This document shows, one piece after another, positions 32,696 through 41,338 of a DNA stretch of 64,000 nucleotides. The stretch is from positions 62,001-126,000 of the forward strand of contig JAJCYT010000028.1 in NCBI GenBank assembly GCA_029262795.1. Direction: 5' to 3'. A program made the position numbers and the translations under genes. Under the pieces are notes generated by a model, which searched no databases, had not been told where the DNA came from, and saw only the letters and a program-made list of their open reading frames with translations. This DNA comes from Candidatus Fraserbacteria bacterium (GTDB lineage Bacteria > Bipolaricaulota > Bipolaricaulia > RBG-16-55-9 > JAJCYT01). The number at the start of each line of letters is the position of its first letter. The stretch's first letter is position 1.

Positions 32696-33393
32696 GATCG
32701 TTGATTCAAATAATATTCGACCAAGCCAAGGTCATCGGGTTCATCTATGTCTATCGAATCTTCATGTGACATGATGAAAGGAAAAATGCGTTTGCCGTAT
32801 AGTTTCCCTTGCTCCAGTACGGTTGATTTGACGATTAAAATAGCAGGACCATTGCGCGCATAAAGCATGGGTTTCGCCTGCCTGAGGGTAATCATAGGGC
32901 CATCTAAATAAGGTTTGAGGGTGTTTTGTTCCAGAGCCATCAAAGAGCCTGGGGTGAATTGATGTGGCACTTCCACCACGGAAACCACGTTGTCGGCATC
33001 ATTCTTTAAAAAAACCTCAATGGCTTGTTCAATGTGAGTTGCTTGCCTCAAAGGTGAGGTGGGTTGTAACAATACCAGTGCTGTTGGCTGATCGCCATCC
33101 AGACGAAGTTGTTCGAATAGATGAATCAACACATCTAACATGGGCGTGTCATCTTCTGCCAGATGAGGTGGGCGCAGCCAGGGGACTTCAATGCCTTGCG
33201 ACTTTCCGTGAGCTGCGAAAGCTTCATCATCTGTGGAAAGAATGATTCGATCTAGTTTTTGAACACCTTTGGCAGCTTCAATGGTGTAATCCATCAAAGG
33301 TTTCCCTTCCAGAGGGATAAGGTTTTTATTGGAAATTCCTTTAGAACCGCCTCTGGCTGGAATGATGCCAATGAATCGATGCTTGTTGTTCAT
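32692..33393 (-). CDS. neuA: Acylneuraminate cytidylyltransferase, copy 1
   Basis: Activates a nonulosonic acid with CTP to give the CMP-sugar. The 233 residues start with the canonical FIGIIPARGGSKGISNKNL, the CTP-binding loop of CMP-Neu5Ac synthetases, then LSTDDEAFAAHG, LLQPTSPLR and the metal-binding DIDEPDDLG near the C terminus. ATG 33393 is used; a TTG 15 bases upstream would extend it into the preceding gene. It is the first of three NeuA-type enzymes and the most distant from its NeuB/NeuC partners (set 1 at 36777-38931), separated by a sulfotransferase, a deacetylase and a glycosyltransferase. Confidence 0.9.
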   Translation of the reverse strand: MNNKHRFIGIIPARGGSKGISNKNLIPLEGKPLMDYTIEAAKGVQKLDRIILSTDDEAFAAHGKSQGIEVPWLRPPHLAEDDTPMLDVLIHLFEQLRLDGDQPTALVLLQPTSPLRQATHIEQAIEVFLKNDADNVVSVVEVPHQFTPGSLMALEQNTLKPYLDGPMITLRQAKPMLYARNGPAILIVKSTVLEQGKLYGKRIFPFIMSHEDSIDIDEPDDLGLVEYYLNQRS

Positions 33394-33400
33394 ACGTGAT

Positions 33401-34288
33401 TTATTCAAATTTCAACAGGTCTCTGGCAGTTTGGGTTTCGTCTAAAAATTCCTGTTGTTCCTGTTGTGTCCAACTTTTGGGAAAACGATGTTTTTTTGCT
33501 TTCCCAGGTTTGGCGTTGCGGATTTGTTCAAATCGATCTTCAGTCATTGGGGTTTTGCCACCGATGAATTTGTGAAATTGAAGATAACATTTGTGATCGA
33601 GTTCATAAAGCTTGATGAACTGGTGTTGATCTTGTGGCAATTGTGAAAGTTGCTCAACAATTTTTACATTGATGGCGTTCCAAATCCACGAAATTTTTCC
33701 AATTTGAGACAATTTTTGCCAATGTAAAAACTCATCCCCTTTTGGCACAAGGCGGCCAAAGAAATGATTGGTCAGCATGTTGGGCTGAAATCCCAAGGCT
33801 TCGTTCGGGTTGCTGTGCTTTAAAGGCTGAGCGTACCAACCTTTGATGTAGTGAGAATTCACCACGTCTTCAGGCCGTCTTGCAATATGGACAAACCGTG
33901 CGCCAAACCGTTGATACAGTTGCCTAATGCTAAGTGCCAAGTAAGGGTTGGATTCAAAATATCGTTTTCCTGAGTTGCCCGCTTGGGTGATCCAACCGGC
34001 GCGGGTATATAAAAAACCTTCTAAATCAACAGGTAGATCATTCCAGATGCAGTACTGGGCAAAGCTGTCCGCATCCAACAACTCGATGTGGTGTGAGAGA
34101 AAATCGTGATCTTCTCCAATCAATTCTTGCAGAAAATGTGTACCACTTCGCCCGATGCCCACAGCAAATGCAGGTGTGGGATAATCGGAAAGATTTTCCA
34201 CATCCAGATCGATTGGCACATCGAGGTTTTTCTCTGGCTCCAGAGAATGTGCTGCTTTCAAAAATGCCTTATGAATAAGTTCTTTCAT
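33401..34288 (-). CDS. PAPS-dependent sulfotransferase, copy 1
   Basis: A 295-residue sulfotransferase. The 5'-phosphosulfate loop is GIGRSGTHFLQELI near residue 44, and the 3'-phosphate motif is VHIARRPEDVVNSHY near 130, the two PAPS-contact elements. It would transfer sulfate from PAPS to a hydroxyl or amino group of the glycan, probably in the cytosol before export. A second, clearly different sulfotransferase lies at 38941-39924. No PAPS-synthesis gene is in the window, so PAPS must come from elsewhere. Confidence 0.85.
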   Translation of the reverse strand: MKELIHKAFLKAAHSLEPEKNLDVPIDLDVENLSDYPTPAFAVGIGRSGTHFLQELIGEDHDFLSHHIELLDADSFAQYCIWNDLPVDLEGFLYTRAGWITQAGNSGKRYFESNPYLALSIRQLYQRFGARFVHIARRPEDVVNSHYIKGWYAQPLKHSNPNEALGFQPNMLTNHFFGRLVPKGDEFLHWQKLSQIGKISWIWNAINVKIVEQLSQLPQDQHQFIKLYELDHKCYLQFHKFIGGKTPMTEDRFEQIRNAKPGKAKKHRFPKSWTQQEQQEFLDETQTARDLLKFE

Positions 34289-34297
34289 AAATTACCT

Positions 34298-35281
34298 TTA
34301 TCCAATGTTGGACAGATACCAACGTTTTTGTGTGGGCATCATGCGATTTAGACTGATCAAGCCATGATGTGTGTTTGCTGATCTAACTCGTTGCCCATTA
34401 GACAATGCATAGCATTCATAACCAAACTCTTTGAATAATTTTAGTGTGTCTGTGTTGTAATGCTCAGGTCCGCCAAACGGAATCGAAAAGACTTTAGAGA
34501 TTGGCTGGTTCAATTGTTTTAATGCATTGGTCGAAGTTTCCAGTTCATTGGCTTGCTCATCTGGCGTTAAGCTCGAAAGAATATAATGACTGTGGCTGTG
34601 ATTGCCAAAATTCAGATAATCAGATTTGTGAGATTGAATCGTTAATGGATCACAATAAATTTTTTCATTGGAAAACTCATACGTTTCTTTTTGTATTGTT
34701 ATAAATGCATCCAGTGCGGCATCCATCAACTTGCTATTCATACGCTTAGGGTCTTTTGAATCGTAATAAAAATGGTCTGATCTGATCTTTTTAAAAGCAA
34801 CGTTTTGTTTTATTGCAAAATCTAAAAACAAAGCAACCAGGTTTTGCTGGATGACCCAGCGCACTTTGTCGCGCCAAAATAATTCTGACTCAAACAGTTT
34901 TGTGATTAAGAAGCAAGTGGCCGGTATCTTCAGATCTTCAAGGATGGGGCGAGCTTGGTTAATCACGGATAGATAGCCATCATCAAATGTAATAGCAGCC
35001 AACCCTGTGGTCGATTGATTTTGTTTCAGTCGTGAGACCATTTCATCCAGGCTGATGACTGTGAAAAATTGTTTTAATAATGAAAGCTGATCATGAAACA
35101 TCCGTGGTGGAATATCGTGAATGTTGCCCGATGTCAGTGGATTGTCCGTACTTTCACCCACTGCATGATAGAGCAGCACCACAGATAAATTTTTTGTGCG
35201 CAACCTGGTCAGCCAATGAGCAAATCCATCTGGCAACCAGTGATAAGGAAGGCGCGAATTAATTTTGCTGACGAGAGTCAT
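34298..35281 (-). CDS. Polysaccharide deacetylase family protein
   Basis: A 327-residue NodB-homology protein. The metal and base motif AITFDDGYLSV lies near residue 98 and the HSHSH metal site (FGNHSHSHYILSSL) near 228, with an insertion between them. This enzyme class removes N- or O-acetyl groups from polysaccharide or lipid-linked sugars. No signal peptide is visible, so it probably acts on a cytosolic intermediate. It lies two bases after the neighbouring glycosyltransferase gene. Confidence 0.85.
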   Translation of the reverse strand: MTLVSKINSRLPYHWLPDGFAHWLTRLRTKNLSVVLLYHAVGESTDNPLTSGNIHDIPPRMFHDQLSLLKQFFTVISLDEMVSRLKQNQSTTGLAAITFDDGYLSVINQARPILEDLKIPATCFLITKLFESELFWRDKVRWVIQQNLVALFLDFAIKQNVAFKKIRSDHFYYDSKDPKRMNSKLMDAALDAFITIQKETYEFSNEKIYCDPLTIQSHKSDYLNFGNHSHSHYILSSLTPDEQANELETSTNALKQLNQPISKVFSIPFGGPEHYNTDTLKLFKEFGYECYALSNGQRVRSANTHHGLISLNRMMPTQKRWYLSNIG

Positions 35282-35283
35282 GA

Positions 35284-36768
35284 TTATTGGGTAGACTGTT
35301 TCTTTTTCCGAACCATATTGGCGTCCATATGCTCCAGCATCAAATCGACCAGACGTTGTGATGCTTTACCATCAAATGGTTCTAATTGTGTTCGATGCAC
35401 ACAGTCTCGTCCGGCTTGATGAGTTTCAGGGTTTTCTAAATAAGTCACTATCGCTTGATCGAGTGCGTGGTAATTTTCGACCAATTGTACACCGCCACAT
35501 TCAACCACAGGCAGGTAGTGGTCCAATTCATACCAGCGTTTGATGCTGGCGTAATGTTCAGGCTTTAAGTTTCCATCAAACGCAATGTTGACCACACAAC
35601 TTCCCAGAGCAATGGCATCCAGACTGATCGAGCCTTGAGAAGCAATGACCACATCGGCATGAGACAGCAATGATGCCAAGTAATCCAGTCGGCCTTCTTC
35701 AGGCGGCTGAACGATAACATAAGGTGGTGAGTGAAATTGACTGTACCTTTCCAACGCGGTGTGATCCTTTGGATGTGGGCGGATCAATAAGGTGCAAGCT
35801 CCAAAAATTCCTTGTGCCACCTGTTGACTTAGATGGCGTGAAATATCAGGCTCATGTGGGCCAAGTCGTTTGCTGTTTGCACCAAAGAGCAATAATTTGT
35901 GATCTTGTGGTATACCAATAGCTTCAAACAGTGATGCTCGATCTTGCATCAAGTCTGGCGATTCGTACACATCCATTTGTGGCCAACCTGTGATTGAAAT
36001 TTTATCCAAAGGAATATCATGGTATTGTTGCAATTCTTCCGACATCTTTTGGCTTCCAACGATGTAACGATCAATGTGTGGTGGCAATGGGCCTTTGGTG
36101 GTCAACTTGTCCCAACTGCCAATCACACCCAGTGTTGGAATTCCCAATTTTTTTGCGGCAATCACATAAGGTTTGATCTGTGGGCTTTGGATGTAATAAA
36201 GCACTATTAAATCAGGCTTATTGGTTCTTAAAAATGTTTCTGTTCGGGCTTTGCTGTCCCACAATGAATAATAAGTTCGATAAAGCCAATTGAAGAAAGT
36301 TTGACTTTCAGTTGCAGGAAATCCATATTTTTTATCGACATAGTTCCCGGCAACTGCCTCGCGTTTTTTTCGTTGAGGCGGCAGATGGATTTTTTGCAGA
36401 TGACCTGCAAATTGATGTTTGTGATTGAAACGATACACCAAATTTCCAAAGCCAAATTTCCCCGAGAATAGGCCAAATGAAATCCGATGTAGGATTTTGC
36501 GAATCAAGTTACCCAAATGGAAATTACCTGGATGAAGCAAACCAACAGGTCGCCTGAGATGGTGCCAGGACATGTTTTTGAAAACTGAAATCCGATCAGC
36601 ATCCTTTGCAGCATTGGTGAGTAAATCCACTTTTAAATTAGATTGATTTGCCAATAGTTTTGCGATAGGGCTTTCAAGCACACTGCGAACTGCAAGCATG
36701 GTGGGCATCACCAAAGCGATACGGTGCACCGATTGCTTTCCATTGGGAGAAGGCGAGTTGATTTGCAT
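35284..36768 (-). CDS. GT-B-fold polysaccharide biosynthesis protein
   Basis: A 494-residue protein with two Rossmann-like halves. The C-terminal half has KLLLFGANSKRLGPHEPD, CTLLIRPHPKDH near residue 345 and SHADVVIASQGSISLDAIALG near 390, the pattern seen in surface-polysaccharide transferases related to CDP-glycerol glycerophosphotransferases and UDP-GlcNAc 2-epimerases. A distinct family name cannot be given. It lies between the deacetylase and NeuC-1 and is a candidate for adding a nonulosonic acid, since none of the known sialyltransferase families is visible in this locus. Confidence 0.65.
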   Translation of the reverse strand: MQINSPSPNGKQSVHRIALVMPTMLAVRSVLESPIAKLLANQSNLKVDLLTNAAKDADRISVFKNMSWHHLRRPVGLLHPGNFHLGNLIRKILHRISFGLFSGKFGFGNLVYRFNHKHQFAGHLQKIHLPPQRKKREAVAGNYVDKKYGFPATESQTFFNWLYRTYYSLWDSKARTETFLRTNKPDLIVLYYIQSPQIKPYVIAAKKLGIPTLGVIGSWDKLTTKGPLPPHIDRYIVGSQKMSEELQQYHDIPLDKISITGWPQMDVYESPDLMQDRASLFEAIGIPQDHKLLLFGANSKRLGPHEPDISRHLSQQVAQGIFGACTLLIRPHPKDHTALERYSQFHSPPYVIVQPPEEGRLDYLASLLSHADVVIASQGSISLDAIALGSCVVNIAFDGNLKPEHYASIKRWYELDHYLPVVECGGVQLVENYHALDQAIVTYLENPETHQAGRDCVHRTQLEPFDGKASQRLVDLMLEHMDANMVRKKKQSTQ

Positions 36769-36776
36769 TTATTCCA

Positions 36777-37931
36777 TTAAAAAGTGATTTGTTTTTGAAT
36801 CTGGAAATCAAACGTGGCCATGATGTCTGCAATTTTTGGTCCGGCATGACCATCACCATAAATAGGCTCAGAAGGATAACGGCCATGATCCAACTGTTTT
36901 TTGATGGCGTCTGCAATTTGAGTGGCGTTGTAATCTACGTCGATGATGTTGCTACCACGTTCTCTGCCAGCCTGACGACTGCCGATGTTGACCGAAGGCA
37001 ATCCTAAGAAGGCGCCTTCTCGAATTGGGGCGCTAGAGTTGCCTATCATACAGGCACAGCGGTTGAGTAGACGCACAAAAGTTTCTACGGGGAAATTTTT
37101 GTAGAAGCGAATGTATTCATGGTCGTAGTGTTCACGGAATTTTCTCATGCCTCGTGAAATATCTTCTGAACCTGCGTCCGCATTTGGCCACAACATCAGG
37201 GTTTGCATATCAATTTCTTTAAGTGCCTTTAGCGTTTCGTTGACCTGTTGTTCTCCCTGGCCGTATTCAGTGGTGACAGGATATTGTGCTACCAGCAGAA
37301 AGGGTTGAGAAAAATCAATATGTCCCCCCACGCCTTCCTGCTCCAGCCAGGATTGATCGGCATCATTGTTATCATTTTTGACGATTTCAGACACGACATC
37401 GATCCGAGGGCAGCCAACCAGATGAACGGTATCAGGACTTTCACCCATTTTGATGATTCGATCTGCGGCATCTTTGCTGGCAGGAAAATGCAAGTGAGCC
37501 AGCTTGGTGATGGCATGACGAACACTTTCGTCAATCGTGCCTGTGACTTCACCGCCCATGGTGTGTGCCAATGGGATGTTCATATAAGCGGAGGCAATGG
37601 CTGTGGCCATGGTTTCAAAACGATCACCAATGGTAAGAACCACATCAGGTTGGAGTTGATCGAGAATGGTGGGAAATTCTAACAATCCTAGACCGGTAGA
37701 TTTGGCCATGGTCACTGGCGTTTCGCCTTCAATGGTCATGTTGACTCTGGCTGAGATTTCAAACCCATCATTCTCAAGTACATTCACGACGGCTCCATAG
37801 CGATCTAACAGAGCTGATGCTGCTGCGATCACTTGGAGTTCCAAATCTGGGTGTTTCTGTACCGCACGCATCACACTTTTGCTGCTGCTGTAATTGGCTC
37901 TAGAGCCGACAACCACGCATATTTTACGCAT
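36777..37931 (-). CDS. neuC: NeuC-type UDP-HexNAc 2-epimerase (hydrolysing), copy 1, variant motifs
   Basis: Releases a 2-epimerised N-acetyl sugar from a UDP-sugar to feed NeuB. The 384 residues have the family fold with TIGDRFETMATAIA near residue 100 and the UDP-binding tail. Several normally invariant motifs differ: SRANY (Asn13) replaces the usual RADYG, HTMGGE replaces HIHGGE, and NSSAPIREGAFLGLP replaces NSSSGIIEAPSF. The same changes recur in copy 3, so this is a distinct subclass and not decay. It overlaps the NeuB-1 stop by eight bases. Confidence 0.85.
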   Translation of the reverse strand: MRKICVVVGSRANYSSSKSVMRAVQKHPDLELQVIAAASALLDRYGAVVNVLENDGFEISARVNMTIEGETPVTMAKSTGLGLLEFPTILDQLQPDVVLTIGDRFETMATAIASAYMNIPLAHTMGGEVTGTIDESVRHAITKLAHLHFPASKDAADRIIKMGESPDTVHLVGCPRIDVVSEIVKNDNNDADQSWLEQEGVGGHIDFSQPFLLVAQYPVTTEYGQGEQQVNETLKALKEIDMQTLMLWPNADAGSEDISRGMRKFREHYDHEYIRFYKNFPVETFVRLLNRCACMIGNSSAPIREGAFLGLPSVNIGSRQAGRERGSNIIDVDYNATQIADAIKKQLDHGRYPSEPIYGDGHAGPKIADIMATFDFQIQKQITF

Positions 37932-38931
37932 CCAAATCGTCCTCGCTTATCAATTGATCTTTTAAAATATCTCGCTTTGTTTTTCTCCCAATCATGTTGG
38001 GCAGATCTCGTGCTGGAATTCCTGTGCCTGGTTTTTTGCAGCCCAGCATCGATTCAGTCAGTACGGTGCCTGGAGGGATATTGGCCAGTGATACCACGCT
38101 TTTTTCAAAAATAGATTTCATCTCAGAAAATGCAGCCACGTCTGTTTTGTCGACACGGCTGCCCAGCATGGTTTCAACCGCCCGAATGCCTTCCACAAGG
38201 TTGGTAAATTCATCGGGCTCCATCGAATGTCGTGCATCGCTGCCATACATGAGCTTGCTAAACGTTAAATGTTTTTCAATCACGGTTGCACCCAAGGTGG
38301 CCGCTGCCAAGCAGGCATAGGGTGTCAGGGTGTGATCCGAAAGTCCAACGGGGAGCTTGTATCGCTCTTTCATCTCAAGCATCACGTTCAATCCAACATT
38401 TTCATAGGCACAAGGATATTCTGAAGTACACTGCATCACGGTCAGTTTCTGGTGATGCTTTAAACAAGTGTTGACCGCATCATCCAATTCCTGCCAGGAG
38501 CTCATGCCAGAGGAAAGCAATATGGGTTTACCTGTTTTGCCTACAGCATCCAGCAAAGGCAGGTTGGTCACTTCGCCAGAAGGGATCTTGTATTGAGACA
38601 CGCCCACCTCTTCCAACACTTCGACAGCTTCAATTGAAAATGGTGACGAAAGAAATTCAATGTTTGTTTCTTGTGCGTGAGCTTTCAATGCTTTGAGTTG
38701 TTCAGTGTTAAAGGCTGTTCTTTCAAAATACTCATAACGAGGTTCACCTTTGAAATAGGATGGCATAGGCGCATCGTGTAGCGTTTCCGCACTGGCAATA
38801 TGGGTTTGAAATTTCACCACATCAGCTTCGCATTGAGCTGCCACTTCGATGAGCTTTTGAGCATTTCCAAAACTGCCATCATGTACTGAACCTACTTCTG
38901 CAATGATGCAAACATGATTTTTCTGATTCAT
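37924..38931 (-). CDS. neuB: NeuB-type nonulosonic acid synthase, copy 1, variant motifs
   Basis: Condenses a 2-acetamido hexose with phosphoenolpyruvate to a nine-carbon keto acid. The 335 residues have the TIM barrel (IIAEVGSVHDGS, VVKFQTHIA, FLSSPFSIEAVEVL, KIPSGEVTN, LQCTSEYP, VGLSDHTL, IEKHLTF) and a C-terminal SAF/antifreeze-like domain (CKKPGTGIPARDLPNMIGRK). The active-site loop reads VHDG (Val16-Gly19) where classical NeuB and LegI have NHNG. Copy 3 has the matching AHDG. It therefore probably uses a different substrate from copy 2. Confidence 0.88.
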   Translation of the reverse strand: MNQKNHVCIIAEVGSVHDGSFGNAQKLIEVAAQCEADVVKFQTHIASAETLHDAPMPSYFKGEPRYEYFERTAFNTEQLKALKAHAQETNIEFLSSPFSIEAVEVLEEVGVSQYKIPSGEVTNLPLLDAVGKTGKPILLSSGMSSWQELDDAVNTCLKHHQKLTVMQCTSEYPCAYENVGLNVMLEMKERYKLPVGLSDHTLTPYACLAAATLGATVIEKHLTFSKLMYGSDARHSMEPDEFTNLVEGIRAVETMLGSRVDKTDVAAFSEMKSIFEKSVVSLANIPPGTVLTESMLGCKKPGTGIPARDLPNMIGRKTKRDILKDQLISEDDLDA

Positions 38932-38940
38932 GGTATTCTT

Positions 38941-39924
38941 TTACACTTTCCTAAGGCTGTGGAGCATTTTGAGTTTGGTGACCAAATCTGCTTTCCCGTT
39001 GAAAAAGAAAGATCGGATTTTCCCAGTGACGGTAGGCAATGGAAAGTCGAGTGCCCATTCATAATTGGTCATGACAGATTCCAGCCAGGTTTCTAGAAAA
39101 CGAACTTCGTCTTCCTCAAGCAAACTTTTATATTTTTGAAGTGAAGCAGTTGATATGCCTTTGAATTCAGTTTTATGCATCGAGTTACCCGACCAAAAAA
39201 CGCCGTTTCTTGTGGGCTCTACTAAGGTGTCATCCCAATCAATTTTTAGAAACTGGCAAGTTTTTTTCATGGTTTCTTTAGGGTGGCTGACCAAATCATC
39301 GTATCGAATCAATAAGGTTTGGGCAGAAGATTTTGCCAGTGTTTCCCAAGCAAATAAACTACGAGACCAGTCTTGGATAAAATTTTCAAGACTGAAAGAT
39401 TTTTTATCGTATTGTCTTTTTTTACGATAAGAACAAAAGTTGTCTCTAGGGTCTCTGAGAATATAAATGGCACGAAGTTCTGGCCACCGCTGTAAAGCAT
39501 CTTTTAAATAAAGTTCATTTCTAGGCGTTTTTTCAACCCAGTAGGTTGGGTTCATCTGCCCAGTAATTTTTCCATAGCTTGACATCACACACTCTAATAA
39601 AGCGTAATCACTTTGATCGCTTTGCTGCCAACACGACTCTAAAGAGGCTTTGTATTGCTCAAAGTCAATTTCAGAATAATCACGATAACCTGATTGCCAA
39701 GACACTTCATCGTAACGAAAGGCATTTACACCCGTTTTATCCAATACATACTCTATGCCTCGATCAGGATGGCCCATCACTTTTGAGAAAAATTTGCTTT
39801 CTTCTGGAAATACTAACAACTCAGGGTGGTTGTCCAACAGCGCCAATAAAAGCGTGGTCCCTGATTTTGGATATCCGCACAAGAAAACGGGGGGTGTATT
39901 TTGAAACTTTTTAGTTTGGTTCAT
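38941..39924 (-). CDS. PAPS-dependent sulfotransferase, copy 2
   Basis: A 327-residue sulfotransferase with a textbook 5'-phosphosulfate loop, FLCGYPKSGTTLLLALLDNHP near residue 14, and a 3'-phosphate motif AIYILRDPRDNFCSYRKKR near 150. It is more like the Sulfotransfer_1/3 families than copy 1. The second sulfotransferase in the locus implies at least two sulfation sites on the glycan. Its ATG overlaps the stop of the gene before it (ATGA). Confidence 0.88.
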   Translation of the reverse strand: MNQTKKFQNTPPVFLCGYPKSGTTLLLALLDNHPELLVFPEESKFFSKVMGHPDRGIEYVLDKTGVNAFRYDEVSWQSGYRDYSEIDFEQYKASLESCWQQSDQSDYALLECVMSSYGKITGQMNPTYWVEKTPRNELYLKDALQRWPELRAIYILRDPRDNFCSYRKKRQYDKKSFSLENFIQDWSRSLFAWETLAKSSAQTLLIRYDDLVSHPKETMKKTCQFLKIDWDDTLVEPTRNGVFWSGNSMHKTEFKGISTASLQKYKSLLEEDEVRFLETWLESVMTNYEWALDFPLPTVTGKIRSFFFNGKADLVTKLKMLHSLRKV

Positions 39925-41315
39925 TTTATAGAGGGTGTAATCAGCGATGTTTTGATTAAATGATAAAGTTCATGAGTCACACGTTCAGTGGCTTTGCCAT
40001 CTAAAAGAATCCATTGTTTAGCATGGGTTTTCTGAGTTTGAACCATTTGAGTGTAATGCGCGGTTTCAGTGAGTAATTTTGTTAAATTTGGATGTAATAG
40101 ATTTTTTTGATCAACAATAACCACACCTGGTGCATCGTCATAAAAGGAATAATTCAACTCATAAAAATCAACCACGACAGAGGGTTTGCCAAGACCAATT
40201 GCAGCCACAACGGTGCTTGAAAAAGTAGAGACAAACACATCACAAATCGGCAGAATATTATAAAAACGTTCGTCGGCAATGACAGCGCCATATTTGTCAG
40301 CCAGTGGTTGATATGCATTGCGATCACATTTTGGATGAAGGCTCAAAACAACAGCGACATTTTCTAATTGAGCAAAAGTATCCAGTAAGAATTCAATTTC
40401 TTTCCAGTGTTCTGGCCAAGACAGTAGGTGATGTTCTGCTAATTGAGGCAGCGAGCACAAAAGCACTTTTTGGTTTGATTCGATGCCAAGTTCTGCCCGA
40501 AGTGTTTCATGATCAGCTTCTTGAATATCATTATAGATTTGATCATGAGAGGGTTTGCCTGTGACCAATAGTTTCTCTGAGGCAATATCTTGATCAACCA
40601 AAGCACACTGAATCCTCTGGCTTTCTACAGCCATTTTATTTGCCTTGCCGCCTCCCAAACTCCAGGGTTTTTCGGGCATGATGCCAACAAGCTTTGCGAT
40701 CAAACTAGGCCCACCTGGTAAAAATAATAATTTGTGGCCTTTATATTCATAAACCCATTGAGGTTGGAAAAAAGCGGCAATCCGATTAGATAGGCGATTC
40801 ATACCATGAAGCCAGAGCCCATTTGGCTTTCTCAAGCGAAATTCTGCATTGCCATCTGGATCACTCCAGGCAAATGGCACAATCAATGAAGGAATGGATT
40901 TTTGTTGGCTTTCTTTAATTATGGCAGTTTCCCAGCCAATATGACGATCTCCTACCAAAATCAAAGCCACAATATCGTGTTGTTGCAACAGCTCTTTTAC
41001 TCGATGCAAGGCTTGTTTGTACTCTCTCCATGCTGATATTACTTCACGAACGCCAAATGGAATCATTTGTTTCCAGAAGGGAGATTTCTCTGGGCTCTTT
41101 TCTGGGTTTGTGCTATTGCTTTGATGAATATCTAAAGCATCCTTGTTGATAATGTCCATTTGATATTGCTTAAGGAGTTCAATTTGATCTGATGTGACAT
41201 TGCGAGATAAATAGAAAACTGGTTGGTAATGTCCATCTGAAAATATTTTTTGTGCAATCGGGAGCATTTCCATAAGAGATGCACTGCTCCTTGGTAAAAA
41301 CAAAACTTGATTCAT
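39921..41315 (-). CDS. GT-B-fold polysaccharide biosynthesis protein
   Basis: A 464-residue protein with a Rossmann-like N-terminal half and a C-terminal half bearing KVLLCSLPQLAEHHL, VVLSLHPKCDRNAYQPL and ICDVFVSTFSSTVVAAIGLGKPSVVVD, resembling the nucleotide-sugar domain of UDP-GlcNAc 2-epimerases and CDP-glycerol-type transferases. It follows NeuC-2, a position where a transferase for the set 2 product would be expected. ATG 41315 is used; a TTG six codons upstream is possible. No family name can be given with confidence. Confidence 0.6.
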   Translation of the reverse strand: MNQVLFLPRSSASLMEMLPIAQKIFSDGHYQPVFYLSRNVTSDQIELLKQYQMDIINKDALDIHQSNSTNPEKSPEKSPFWKQMIPFGVREVISAWREYKQALHRVKELLQQHDIVALILVGDRHIGWETAIIKESQQKSIPSLIVPFAWSDPDGNAEFRLRKPNGLWLHGMNRLSNRIAAFFQPQWVYEYKGHKLLFLPGGPSLIAKLVGIMPEKPWSLGGGKANKMAVESQRIQCALVDQDIASEKLLVTGKPSHDQIYNDIQEADHETLRAELGIESNQKVLLCSLPQLAEHHLLSWPEHWKEIEFLLDTFAQLENVAVVLSLHPKCDRNAYQPLADKYGAVIADERFYNILPICDVFVSTFSSTVVAAIGLGKPSVVVDFYELNYSFYDDAPGVVIVDQKNLLHPNLTKLLTETAHYTQMVQTQKTHAKQWILLDGKATERVTHELYHLIKTSLITPSIK

Positions 41316-41338
41316 AAATATTAATTCATCCAAGTGTT

